A stretch of 64,000 nt of DNA from the NCBI RefSeq assembly GCF_014839835.1, contig NC_071642.1:9484955-9548954 (forward strand), given 5' to 3'. Under the pieces are notes generated by a model. It had not been told where the DNA came from, made no database searches, and saw only the letters and a list, made by a program, of their open reading frames with translations. Shown here in pieces: positions 16,029 to 27,105 of this stretch (positions within the stretch are counted from its first letter, which is position 1; every line of letters begins with the position of its first letter). A program made the translations under genes and the position numbers. The stretch is from Dryobates pubescens. Taxonomy: Eukaryota; Chordata; Aves; Piciformes; Picidae.

Positions 16029-19000
16029 ATGAGGCTCTACAGCCTAAGTGTCCTTTACAAAGGTGACCCCAAAGTGCATTTATTGAAAGCTGCCTATGAT
16101 GTGTCCACCTTCAACTTCTTCCAGAGGTCCAGGTGGGTGCTGGGGGGGGGGGGGGAGGGCAGAACCTCCACAGGCAGCTTTAGGGTAGGGGAGGAACTAC
16201 CCTGTGTGCTGCAGGGCTGGGCCAGGTTCCCTGAGGGAGCTGTGGGATGGGGTGGGGAGGGCTGTGTGAGATGCCCCAGGGCTGATCCTGGGGTGGATGT
16301 GGAGGATCTCCCCTCTGCCCTGGCTCAGGTCAGACTCCTGGGGACAGGCAATAAGAAGCTTTTGGAGGGGGTTCTGCCCATATGCTGTTGCTCTGTCACA
16401 GAGGAGGTGGTGGCAGTGGTGACAGTTTGCTCCTGAGGGATAAAATCCCCCAGGATGCTCCCTCTGAGGGCCACAGAACCTCGTGCAGTGGTTTTTTGGA
16501 GTGGGGAGCAGGAGGAAGCCTTCCTTGCCCTCCAGACAGCCCAGGACCAGTGCAGGAGGCTGGCTCTGGCTTGGGGAACCCCCTGACATGAGGCAGGTGA
16601 CAAAATCTGGGTGCAGGGAACCCCCTGGGGCTGGCTTCTCTCTCTCCAGCTCCTGCCTCATCCTGGTAGTCACAGCAGCTCCAGGGCCATGGGAGGAGGC
16701 TTCTCTGGGTGCCAGGTGGGCAGGGCTGGTCCAGCATCTCCACCTCTCCTTGTAATTAGGTGTTTGGGCTAACCTGAAACCTCTCCCAGCCCACAGACCT
16801 CTGCTTGGGTTCTTCAGTGGCAGTTGGGCCCTGGACAGTCATCTGGGCTGTGGGGCACAGAGGTTATGGAGCTGTCCACAGCTGCCCAGGCTGGAGGGGA
16901 GCTCCCAAAAGCCTCCCAAAGAGTCATCTCTTAAACCCCTCAGCTCTTGGTGTTTGTAGGATCACAGAATGGGTTGGGTTGGGAGTGACCTCAAAGCTCA
17001 TCCAGCTCCACCTCCCACCAGCCCAGGTTGCTCATCCAGCCTGGCTTTGAACACCTCCAGGCAGGAGGCAGCCACAGCCTCCCTGGGCAGCCTGTGCCAG
17101 GCTCTCAGCACTCTTGTAGCGTAGAGCTTCTTCCTCAGCTCCACTCCAACCCTGCTCTGCCTCAACTTCAAACCATTTCCCTTTGCCCTCTCCCTCAGGA
17201 AAAGTTCCTCTGCAGCCTTCCTGCAGGATCCCTTCAGCTGCTGCCAGGCTGCTCTAAGTCCCCCTGGAGCCTTCTCTGCTCCAGGCTGTACAGCCCCAGC
17301 TCCCCCCAAACTCTGCCAAGGGTCAGGAATGCAGTGAGAGGAGGGAGGAGGCTCTTTGGCTGCTTCCTCTGGGATCCTCCTCTGGAGCTGTGCCAGCTGT
17401 GGGCAGCTCCCTAGAGCGAGACCAGGTCCATCCCCTGCTGGAGTGCAGTGTGGAGAGGTCCTGGGGCTGGTTTGCTTCTGCAGGGCCCAGAAAGCCAACT
17501 GGGTCAGGGGACACCAGAGTCACCATCCAGCCACAGGGGCTGGGCTGGGAGAAATCCCTGAGGCATGTGGGGACTGAGGCTGGAGCTGCTCCCAGTGGGG
17601 TACAGCAGTGAGGGAACTGGTCCATGCTGTGCTGCTGTCAGTCAGGGTCCCTGGGCGCCCCTAGAGGGTCCCTGGGCACAGTCAGGGGTTCCTCAGCGCC
17701 CCCTGAGGATCCTCAGCAGTGCTTTATTCGCTGCTGAGCCACCCAGAAGCCAAGCTCAGCCCTGGACATGAGCTCTTTGCTGCAGCTGGAGGGCCCTGGC
17801 TGAGGCTGGAGGTGCTGGGGAGTGGCTGCAGCTTGGTCATGGCTCAGCCACCTCTCTGCTGCCCAGAGGTGCTGCTGGGGCTGTGGGGGAGGGGTTGAGT
17901 CCATCCAGGGTGCCATGGCTGTGGGCAGATGATGTCCCCTCTTTGGTCACTGCAGAGTGGAGCAACCTGCTGCAGGGGAGGCTGTCCCTGCTGGCTGCAG
18001 AGGGGTTGGGTGGCCTTGGCAGGTCCCTTGCAGCCCATCCCTTTGTGTGTGCAGTGTGCAGGAGTTCATGACCTTCACCAGCCAGCTGATTGTGGAGCGC
18101 TCACAGCTGGGCAGCAGAGCCTCAGTCAAGGAGCAAGGTAAGAGGGGACTGTGCCCAGAGGTGGCCACATCTGCTCCATCCTCCTCTGTTTGTGTCCAGG
18201 TGAGCTGGGAGGCCTCAATCCTGCAGTGCTGGGGCGGCTCTGGAGGCCTCAGCACAGACAGGGACCTGTTGGAGCAGGGCCAGAGGAGGCCACAGCAATG
18301 CTGGCAGGGCTGGAAGCCCTCTGCTGTGAGGCCAGGCTGAGAGGGTTGGGGTTGTGCAGCCTGGGGAAGAGAAGGCTTCAGGAGACCTTCTGGTGGCCTT
18401 GCAGTGCTTCAAGGGCTGAGCAGGAAGCTGGGCACAGAGTTTAGAGCAGGGCCTGTTGGGACAGGCCAAGGGGGGATGGTTTGGGCTCCAAGAGGCAGAT
18501 TGAGAGTGGAGAAAAGGAGAAATGTTTGGCACTGAGGGAGGGGAGAGCCTGGCCCAGGCTGCCCAGAGAGCTGGGAGCTGCCCCAAGCCTGGCACCAGCC
18601 CAGGGCAGGTTGTTTGGGGCTGTGAGCAACCTTCTGTGCCTGGGGATGTCCCTGCTGGGTTGGGCTGGATGAGCTTGGAAGCTCCCTTCCCACCCAAACC
18701 AGTCTGGGGTTCCAAAGGTGTGAGGTGGCAGAGCCCAACCTGCCCCGCAGGAGGTCACAGGAGGAGCAGGGACCTGCCTGCCACCTTGTGGCCCCTGGGC
18801 CACCCAGAGCTGCCAGGCTCTGTGTGCCTCAGCTGTGCCACTTTGTCCCAGCTGCAGTCCCCAGAGGTGTGACTGTGCCTTGCCCTGAGCCCTGCCATGC
18901 CAGTCCAGGCTCTGTGCCCTGGGCTCCTCACTGCCAGCTTCCAGAGCTCTCAGACATGCAGAGTGTGGCCTGGAGGTGGCTGCTGTCATCTCCTGAAGCT

Positions 19001-22000
19001 CTTGGTGGGGCTGATTGTGACCTTCTCTTGAGCCTTTCCCACTCATAATCACAGAAGGGTTTGGGTTGGAAGGGACCTTAAAGCTCATCCAGTGCCAACC
19101 CCCTGCCAGGGGCAGGGACAAGGCCTCAGCCAGCTTGGCCTTGAGCACTTCCAGGCAGGAGGCAGCTGCAGCCTCCCTGGGCAGCCTGTGCCAGGCTCTC
19201 CCCAGCCTCACTCTCAACAATTTCTTCATCTCCAGTTTCAGTCTCCCCTCTCCCAGCTCCCTCAGCCTGGCACTCCCAGCCCTTGTCCAGAGTCCCTCCC
19301 CAGCTCTCATGGAGCCCCTTCAGGTACTGCAAGGCTGCTCTGAGCTCTCCCTGGAGCCTTCTCCTCCCCAGCCTGAACAGCCCCAACCCTCCCAGCCTGG
19401 CCCCACAGGGGAGGTTCTGCAGCCTCTGCTCACCTTGGTGGCCTCCTCTGGAGCCTCTCCAGCAGCTCCAGGTCCTCCTTGTGCTGGGGGCTCCGGAAGG
19501 TGGTTGGAGGGTGCTGGGAGGGGCTGCAGGGGCCGGGTGGGAGGCAGCTGTGGCCCTGCAGTGACAGAAGCTCTGTGCCCAGAGTACCTGTGCCACGTGT
19601 GCCTGCGCAGCGACGGGCTGGCCGGCGTGGTGGTGGCCGACAACGAGTACCCCCAGAGAGTCTGCTTCACCTTGCTGGACAAGGTGAGCAGGGGCTGGGG
19701 GCGGCGGCCGGAGCCGGGCGGGGGCTGGGGGTGGCGGCCGGAGCCGGGCGGGGGCTGGGGGCGGCGGCCGGAGCCGGGCGGGGGCTGGGGGTGGCGGCCG
19801 GAGCCGGGCGGGGGCTGGGGGGGGCGGCCGGAGCCGAGTGGGGGCCTGGGGCAGCTGGAGCCACGCAGGGGCCGGGGGCAGCTGGAGCCATGCAGGGGCC
19901 GGGGGCAGCTGGAGCCATGCAGGGGCCGGGGGCAGCTGGAGCCATGCAGGGGCTGGGGGCAGCTGGAGCCATGCAGGGGCCGGGGGCAGCTGGAGCCGCG
20001 CAGGGGCCGGGGGCAGCTGGAGCCGCGCAGGGGCCGGGGGCAGCTGGAGCCGCGCAGGGGCCGGGGGCAGCTGGAGCCGCGCAGGGGCCGGGGGCAGCTG
20101 GAGCCGCGCAGGGGCTGGCAGCAGCTGGAGCCGCGCAGGGGCCGGGGGCAGCTGGAGCCGCGCAGGGGCTGGCAGCAGCTGGAGCCGTGCAGGGGCCGGG
20201 GGCAGCTGGAGCCGCGCAGGGGCCGGGGGCAGCTGGAGCCGCGCAGGGGCCGGGGGCAGCTGGAGCCGCGCAGGGGCTGGCAGCAGCTGGAGCCGTGCAG
20301 GGGCCGGGGGCAGCTGGAGCCGCGCAGGGGCCGGGGGCAGCTGGAGCCGCGCAGGGGCTGGCAGCAGCTGGAGCCATGCAGGGGCCGGGGGCAGCTGGAG
20401 CCATGCAGGGGCCGGCGGCAGCTGGAGCTGCGCAGGGGCCGGGGGCAGCTGGAGCCGCGCAGGGGCTGGCAGCAGCTGGAGCCGCGCAGGGGCCGGGGGC
20501 AGCAGCTGGAGCCATGCAGGGGCCGGGGGCAGCTGGAGCCATGCAGGGGCCGGGGGCAGCTGGAGCCGAGGGGGGGGCCGGGGCAGCTGGAGCCAAGGGG
20601 GGGGCCGGGGGCAGCTGGAGCCGCGCAGGGGCGGGCAGCAGCTGGAGCCAAGCGGGGGCCGGGGGCAGCTGGAGCCGCGCAGGGGCGGGCAGCAGCTGGA
20701 GCCGTGCAGGGGCCGGGGGCAGCTGGAGCCGCGCAGGGGCCGGGGGCAGCTGGAGCCGCGCAGGGGCTGGCAGCAGCTGGAGCCATGCAGGGGCCGGGGG
20801 CAGCTGGAGCCATGCAGGGGCTGGCGGCAGCTGGAGCCGCGCAGGGGCCGGGGGCAGCTGGAGCCGCGCAGGGGCCGGGGGCAGCTGGAGCCGCGCAGGG
20901 GCCGGGGGCAGCTGGAGCTGCGCAGGGGCTGGCAGCAGCTGGAGCCGCGCAGGGGCCGGGGGCAGCTGGAGCCAAGGGGGGGGCCGGGGGCAGCTGGAGC
21001 CGCGCAGGGGCTGGCAGCAGCTGGAGCCACGCAGGGGCCGGGGGCAGCTGGAGCCATGCAGGGGCTGGCAGCAGCTGGAGCCGCGCTGGGGCCGGGGGCA
21101 GCTGGAGCCGCGCTGGGGCCGGGGGCAGCTGGAGCCGTGCAGGGGCCGGGGGCAGCTGGAGCCGCGCTGGGGCCGGGGGCAGCTGGAGCCGCGCTGGGGC
21201 GGGGGGCAGCTGGAGCCATGCAGGGGCTGGGGGCAGCTGGAGCCATGCAGGGGCTGGCGGCAGCTGGAGCCGCGCAGGGGCTGGCGGCAGCTGGAGCCGC
21301 GCAGGGGCTGGCGGCAGCTGGAGCCGCGCAGGGGCTGGCGGCAGCTGGAGCCGCGCAGGGGCTGGCGGCAGCTGGAGCCGCGCAGGGGCTGGCGGCAGCT
21401 GGAGCCGCGCAGGGGCTGGCGGCAGCTGGAGCCGCGCAGGGGCCGGGGGCAGCTGGAGCCGCGCAGGGGCCGGGGGCAGCTGGAGCCATGCAGGGGCCGG
21501 GGGCAGCTGGAGCCATGCAGGGGCCGGGGGCAGCTGGAGCCGCGCAGGGGCCGGGGGCAGCTGGAGCCGCGCAGGGGCTGGCAGCAGCTGGAGCCGCGCA
21601 GGGGCCGGGGGCAGCTGGAGCCGCGCAGGGGCCGGGGGCAGCTGGAGCCGCGCAGGGGCCGGGGGCAGCTGGAGCCGCGCAGGGGCCGGGGGCAGCTGGA
21701 GCCGCGCAGGGGCCGGGGGCAGCTGGAGCCGCGCAGGGGCCGGGGGCAGCTGGAGCCGCGCAGGGGCTGGCAGCAGCTGGAGCCGCGCAGGGGCTGGCAG
21801 CAGCTGGAGCCATGCAGGGGCCGGGGGCAGCTGGAGCCATGCAGGGGCCGGGGGCAGCTGGAGCCGCGCAGGGGCCGGGGGCAGCTGGAGCCGCGCAGGG
21901 GCTGGCAGCAGCTGGAGCCGCGCAGGGGCCGGGGGCAGCAGCTGGAGCCATGCAGGGGCCGGGGGCAGCTGGAGCCATGCAGGGGCCGGGGGCAGCTGGA

Positions 22001-25000
22001 GCCGAGGGGGGGCCGGGGGCAGCTGGAGCCAAGGGGGGGCCGGGGGCAGCTGGAGCCGAGGGGGGGCCGGGGGCAGCTGGAGCCAAGGGGGGGCCGGGGG
22101 CAGCTGGAGCCGCGCAGGGGCTGGCAGCAGCTGGAGCCAAGGGGGGGCCGGGGGCAGCTGGAGCCGCGCAGGGGCTGGCAGCAGCTGGAGCCGTGCAGGG
22201 GCCGGGGGCAGCTGGAGCCGCGCAGGGGCCGGGGGCAGCTGGAGCCGCGCAGGGGCTGGCAGCAGCTGGAGCCGCGCAGGGGCTGGCAGCAGCTGGAGCC
22301 ATGCAGGGGCCGGGGGCAGCTGGAGCCATGCAGGGGCTGGCGGCAGCTGGAGCCGCGCAGGGGCCGGGGGCAGCTGGAGCCGCGCAGGGGCCGGGGGCAG
22401 CTGGAGCCGCGCAGGGGCCGGGGGCAGCTGGAGCCAAGGGGGGGCCGGGGGCAGCTGGAGCCGCGCAGGGGCTGGCAGCAGCTGGAGCCACGCAGGGGCC
22501 GGGGGCAGCTGGAGCCATGCAGGGGCTGGCAGCAGCTGGAGCCGCGCTGGGGCCGGGGGCAGCTGGAGCCGCGCTGGGGCCGGGGGCAGCTGGAGCCGTG
22601 CAGGGGCCGGGGGCAGCTGGAGCCGCGCTGGGGCCGGGGGCAGCTGGAGCCGCGCTGGGGCGGGGGGCAGCTGGAGCCATGCAGGGGCTGGCGGCAGCTG
22701 GAGCCGCGCAGGGGCTGGCGGCAGCTGGAGCCGCGCAGGGGCTGGCGGCAGCTGGAGCCGCGCAGGGGCTGGCGGCAGCTGGAGCCGCGCAGGGGCCGGG
22801 GGCAGCTGGAGCCGCGCAGGGGCCGGGGGCAGCTGGAGCTGCGCAGGGGCCGGGGGCAGCTGGAGCCGCGCAGGGGCTGGCAGCAGCTGGAGCCGCGCAG
22901 GGGCCGGGGGCAGCAGCTGGAGCCATGCAGGGGCCGGGGGCAGCTGGAGCCATGCAGGGGCCGGGGGCAGCTGGAGCCATGCAGGGGCTGGGGGCAGCTG
23001 GAGCCATGCAGGGGCCGGGGGCAGCTGGAGCCGCGCAGGGGCCGGGGGCAGCTGGAGCCGCGCAGGGGCCGGGGGCAGCTGGAGCCAAGCAGGGGCCGGG
23101 GGCAGCTGGAGCCACGCAGGGGCCGGGGGCAGCTGGAGCCACGCAGGGGCCGGGGGCAGCTGGAGCCACGCAGGGGCCGGGGGCAGCTGGAGCCACGCAG
23201 GGGCCGGGGGCAGCTGGAGCCGCGCAGGGGCCGGGGGCAGCTGGAGCCACGCAGGGGCCGGGGGCAGCTGGAGCCGCGCAGGGGCTGGCGGCAGCTGGAG
23301 CCACGCAGGGGCCGGGGGCAGATGGAGCCACGCAGGGGCTGGGGGCGGTGGCCGGAGCCATGCAGGGGCTGGGGGCAGCTGGAGCCGTGCTGGGGCTGCT
23401 CTGCAGTCCCTTCCAGACCTCCTCGTGCCATGGGCAGGCTGTGACCCTGCCGCTCCAAAGCTGGGGACATCAGCCCAGGGGGGCTGGGGGAGGCTGTGGC
23501 TGTGCCCTGCCTGGGGCTGGTCAAGGCCTTGCGCAGCCTGGTCGGGGGGAGGCCTTGCCCATGTGGATCAGAGCAGAGCTGGGCAGGACCTGGTCCCAGC
23601 TCGGCCCGCTGGGACTTGTGCCCAGCTGCCACATCTTCCCAGCCTCCTTTGGGTTTGGTGTGGCACAGCTGGGTGCAGCCACACTCCTGGCACTGCTGAA
23701 GCTGTTGGTGACATCTGCCCACCTGCAGGGTGCAGGGCTTTGAGGTCAGGCAGGGACAGCCACCTCTGCCTGCCCTGGGCACTGCGGGGCTGGGCACTCG
23801 CCAAGGAAGTTTGGTTCTGTCTCCTCCTGTCCTCACAGGTAGAAGAGGGAAGTAGCAGGAGGAGGAAGCCTCTCATTTGAGGAGGAAGCTCCTCCTGGCC
23901 GTGCCCCTGGGGCTCTAACTCCTTCCTGTGCTGCAGGTGCTGGAGGACTTCTCCCGGCAGGTCCCCAGGAGCGATTGGCCCTCGGGGTCCCCTGGCACCA
24001 TCAGCTACGAGGCTCTGGATGGGTACCTCAGCAAGTACCAGGTGGGGGCTGGGCCACGCTGCCCGTGTCTCCCAGGGCTGGGGGCACAGCTGGCACCCTG
24101 GCTCGTGGCCCAGGGGGCAGCAGTGCCCATGCCAGGCTGTTTCTCTCCAAGAACCCTCGAGATGCTGACCCCATGACCAAAGTGCAGGCAGAGCTGGATG
24201 AGACCAAAATCATCCTGGTAAGGACACCAGAGGCTGTGGGAGCACTTGTGGGGTGCAGGGGGCCTGCAGGTGAGGCCTTCTCCAGCCCTGGAGGCATTCC
24301 TGGCAGCTGTGGGAACTTGCCCCTCCCCTGCCTTGCCCCTCCCCTGCCTTGCCCCTCCCCTGCCTTGCCCCTCCCCTGCCCATGTGTGCTGGCACCTCCC
24401 CACCTTTATGGAGCTGGGATGGTTCCTGGGATTGTTGTGGCCCCAGGGCGGCTGCAGGAGGGCAGAGGCTCCCCCCTGGGTGGTACCTGGGGGCTGGTGA
24501 GGGTGCCAGGCTCAGAGCTGGCTGCTCTTGGCAGCACAACACGATGGAGTCACTGCTGGAGCGAGGGGAGAAGCTGGACGACCTGGTGTCCAAATCAGAG
24601 GTGCTGGGGGCACAGTCCAAAGCCTTCTACAAAACTGTGAGTGGAGGTCTTCACCCCTGGGGGGTCACCACACCCTGAGGAGGTGGGGCTGGGCTGGGGT
24701 AAAGCCTGGGCAGAGGCTGTGGAGCAAGGTGCCAATGTGCAGCAGCTCTGGGCCTCAAGGGAGCTGGGTTGCCCAGACCCTGACCACAGAGCCCCTCGGG
24801 CTGCAGGAGGGGGGACACTGATCCTGGTTGCTGCTGAGGGCTGCAGCTGAGGGGGACAGATCTGTGTCAGGAGCATGGGGACCTGAGGCACACATCACCA
24901 CATACCAGCCAGGAGGGCTGGCACTGTGCTGGCTTAGAGTCAGAATGGTTTGGGTGGGTGGGAAGGGACCTCTGGAGCTCCCCCAGCCCAAGCCCTGCTC

Positions 25001-25547
25001 CAGCAGGGCTCCCACAGCAGCTTGCCCAGGGGCACAGTGCCCAGGGGGGGTTGGAAGCTCTCCAGAGGAGACTCCACAACCTCTCTGGGCAGCCTGCTCC
25101 AGGCCTCCAGCACCCTCACACCAAACTGCTTTCTCCTCCTGCTCAGATCCAACCTCCTGCCTGCCACTTTGTGCCCCTTGGCCTGGCCCTGGGCACCACT
25201 CAGCAGAGCCTGGCCCCAGCCTCCTGCCCCCCACAGCTCCTTCAGCTCTTGCTGAGCATTGCTCAGCTGCCCTCTGGGGCTGCTCTTCTGCAGGCTCTCA
25301 GCCCCAGGGCTCTCAGCCTTTGCTGCTGCCAGAGCTGCTCCAGGCCCCTCAGCAGCTTCCCAGCCTGCCCTGGACTCTCCCCAGCACTTCCCAGGCTCTG
25401 CAACTGGGGAGCCCAGAGCTGGAGCCAGGAGTGCAGCTGTGGGCTCCCCAGGGCAGGGCAGAGGGCAGCAGAGCCTCCCTTGCCCTGCTGCCCACACTCT
25501 CCTCCCTGCAGGCTCGCAAGCAGAACTCCTGCTGTGCCATCATGTGA
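16029..25547 (+). CDS. YKT6: YKT6 R-SNARE, complete, 7 coding exons
   Basis: Longin-type v-SNARE for ER-Golgi, endosomal and autophagosome-lysosome fusion; cycles between cytosol and membranes. Coding exons: 16029-16132, 18055-18137, 19583-19683, 23937-24041, 24152-24217, 24535-24636, 25512-25547. Phases close to give 597 nt and 198 aa, the same length as human. The longin domain spans about residues 1-130 (starts MRLYSLSVLYKG; has ADNEYPQRV). The R-SNARE motif runs about 138-195, with the zero-layer arginine in LLERGEKLDDL. The tail NSCCAIM carries a palmitoylation cysteine plus a CAAX farnesylation box. The ATG has A at -3. Exon 5 uses an unusual AAG acceptor. Introns 1, 2 and 6 hold CR1 copies, and intron 3 holds a 3.7-kb VNTR starting at the splice donor. 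Intact. Confidence 0.97.
16955..17305 (-). mobile_element. CR1 LINE fragment in YKT6 intron 1
   Basis: Reverse-oriented CR1 3' end: GGATCACAGAATGGGTTGGG, GAGTGACCTCAAAGCTCATC, GAACACCTCCAGGCAGGAGG, CTCCCTGGGCAGCCTGTGCC and AGCTTCTTCCTCAGCTCCAC. Antisense to YKT6. The inner limit is uncertain. Confidence 0.92.
18190..18720 (+). mobile_element. CR1 LINE fragment in YKT6 intron 2
   Basis: Plus-oriented CR1: GAGGCCAGGCTGAGAGGGTT, GGGTTGTGCAGCCTGGGGAA, GGAGACCTTCTGGTGGCCTT and the 3' end GGTTGGGCTGGATGAGCTTG. It starts some 50 bp after exon 2. Confidence 0.88.
19045..19490 (-). mobile_element. CR1 LINE fragment in YKT6 intron 2
   Basis: Reverse-oriented CR1: AATCACAGAAGGGTTTGGGT, CTTAAAGCTCATCCAGTGCC, CTTCCAGGCAGGAGGCAGCT and GGTGGCCTCCTCTGGAGCCT. 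It ends about 90 bp before YKT6 exon 3 and faces the plus-oriented copy at 18190-18720, making an inverted CR1 pair within one intron. Confidence 0.93.
19684..19845. repeat. 30-bp repeat at the YKT6 intron 3 donor
   Basis: Five 30-bp units of the GGAGCCGGGCGGGGGCTGGG plus GGCGGCC type. The first unit begins within the splice donor of exon 3 (GTGAGCAGGGGCTGGGGGCG), so the repeat appears to have grown out of the intron's own 5' end. Confidence 0.93.
19846..23420. repeat. Giant 27-bp VNTR in YKT6 intron 3
   Basis: About 130 tandem units with a 27-bp period; each contains GGGGGCAGCTGGAGCCGCGC and then AGGGGCC. Common variants are CATGCAGG, CGTGCAGG, CGCTGGGG, CAAGGGGGG and GGCTGGCAGCAG. A higher-order repeat is visible: the run near 21,020-21,250 recurs about 1.46 kb later near 22,480-22,700 with the same order of variants. 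Because 27 is a multiple of 3 and most units lack stops, several frames on both strands stay open for more than 1,300 codons; these are not genes. Confidence 0.97.
23421..23936. other. YKT6 intron 3, unique part before exon 4
   Basis: Ordinary intron DNA after the VNTR; ends in the exon 4 acceptor TGTGCTGCAG. No other feature seen. Confidence 0.5.
24935..25500 (-). mobile_element. CR1 LINE fragment in YKT6 intron 6
   Basis: Reverse-oriented copy of a different CR1 subfamily: GAAGGGACCTCTGGAGCTCC, CAAGCCCTGCTCCAGCAGGG, CCTCTCTGGGCAGCCTGCTC and ACCAAACTGCTTTCTCCTCC. It extends to within about a dozen bases of the final YKT6 exon, so the element supplies much of that intron's 3' end. Confidence 0.9.
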
Positions 25548-27105
25548 CAGGAGCCTCTGCAGCTCCACACCACCTCTGCACCTCCCCCAGGCCTCCTCCC
25601 TTCAGCCCTCCCCCAGGACAGGACCTGGAAGCCCAGGGGGGGTCGCCAGGCCTGGGCTGGCTCAGTGCCAAGGCCTCGGGGGATGACTTTCTCCTCTCCG
25701 CGCTTTGCCGAGGCCTGGGGCTGGCTCCCAGGGGTGGGGGCGGCACCAGAGCCCCCTCCTCCCTTTTCTGAGGGTGGCTCAGACCCCGGGGTGCCCAGCT
25801 GTGTGCCCACCCTGCCTTGACAACACTACAGGCAGTGCCTCGTGCCTGGCAGTGCCAGGGTTGGGGAGAGGAGCTCGGGGGGGGGGGAAGCTTTTATGAG
25901 ACTGATCCTGGGGTGGGGGAGAGGGCTGGGAAGGGAGGCAGAGGGCACTGCCTTCAGCTGGGGGCCACTCACTGCTGGCTGCCTGCCTCCCTGGGCAGCT
26001 CTGCCCCGGGCTGCCCCTCAGGCCTGGGGCTGGGGAAGGGGCCAGGGGGGCGATGTGAAGGGGGTCACCTCTGGGCCCTTGCGCAGTGTTGGGATGGGGG
26101 AAAGGGCTAAGCTGGGATGGGATGAGAAGCCCATGGGCCCCCCCTGTGCCTGCAGCTGGCTCTGGAGGGAGGCTCTGTCCCTCACAGTGCTGCCTGGGCA
26201 CACTTCTCAGCCCTCTGTTTCTCAGCTGGGGAAGGGGGAGCAGGGCCACGCAGGGGTCCAGGCTGGAAACCAGCCCCAGGGCTGGGGTCCCTGTGCCAGC
26301 AGCCACTGGGTGGCTTCCCCACGCTCGGAGCTGTCCCTTCCCTGCTGCCATCAAGCTGGCTGAGCTCAGCAGCATCTGGGGACCACTCACAGCCCTTCCT
26401 TCCTCCTCTCCCTCCTTCAGCAGGGGCAGAGCTTCGGCTCGAGGCTTTATCCTGAGCGGTGTCGCTGTCGTTCCCGGGCCGGGAGGGATAAAAATTGTCT
26501 TTGGCGGTTGCTCGGCTCTGCCTCTCTGTGTGGCTTCTCAGGGTGGGATTCGAGCCGCGGGGCAGGGGCACAGCCGGGGGGCACAACCACGGGGCAGGGG
26601 CAGAGCTGGGGGGCAGGGGCACAGCCGGGGGGCAGGGAGGGCAGTGCCGCGGGGCAGGGGGCGCAGCCGGGGGGCACGGAGCACATCCGCGGGGGCAGGG
26701 GCAGTGCCGTGGGGCAGGGGCAGAGCCCCGGGGCCGGGAGCACAGCTGCAGGGCCCCGGCAAGCCGCGGGGCAGGGGCAGTACCGCGGGGCAGGGGGCTC
26801 AGCCGGCGGGCACAGCCGGGGGGGCAGGGGCAGTGCCGCGGGGCAGGAGCACGGCCGGGGGGCAGGGGCAGAGCCCCGGGGCAGGGAGCACAGCCGCGGG
26901 GCCCCGGCAAGCCGCGGGGCACGGGCAGTACCGCGGGGCAGGGGGCTCAGCCGGCGGGCACGGGCAGTGCCGCGGGGCAGGGGGCTCAGCCGGCGGGCAC
27001 GGGCAGTGCCGCGGGATAGGGGGCTCAGCCGGGGGGCGCCGGCACTGCCACAGCTTTCTCCCTCCCCCTGCTCTGGGGCTTTGGGTTTGTTTTTTTTTTC
27101 CCCCT
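25548..27105. other. YKT6 3'UTR and YKT6-CAMK2B tail-to-tail interval
   Basis: Follows the YKT6 stop codon. I find no AATAAA or ATTAAA on the plus strand here. The right half contains the GC-rich array at 26560-27035. No coding exon recognised. Confidence 0.5.
26560..27035. repeat. GGGGCAGGGGCA minisatellite between YKT6 and CAMK2B
   Basis: Tandem words GGGGCAGGGGCAGTGCCGCG, GGGGGGCACAGCC and CGGGGCCCCGGCAAGCCGCG with no single clean period (about 15-45 bp). Very G-rich on the plus strand, so G-quadruplexes are likely. It lies just past the CAMK2B poly(A) signal. Confidence 0.88.

Noticed and set aside
19066-23880. Open frames of 1,300-1,600 codons on both strands over the YKT6 VNTR
   Set aside because: The 27-bp period without stops keeps frames open; peptides are simple Gly/Ala/Ser/Trp, Arg/Gln/Leu or Pro/Cys/Ala repeats, and they run over real YKT6 exons in other frames.
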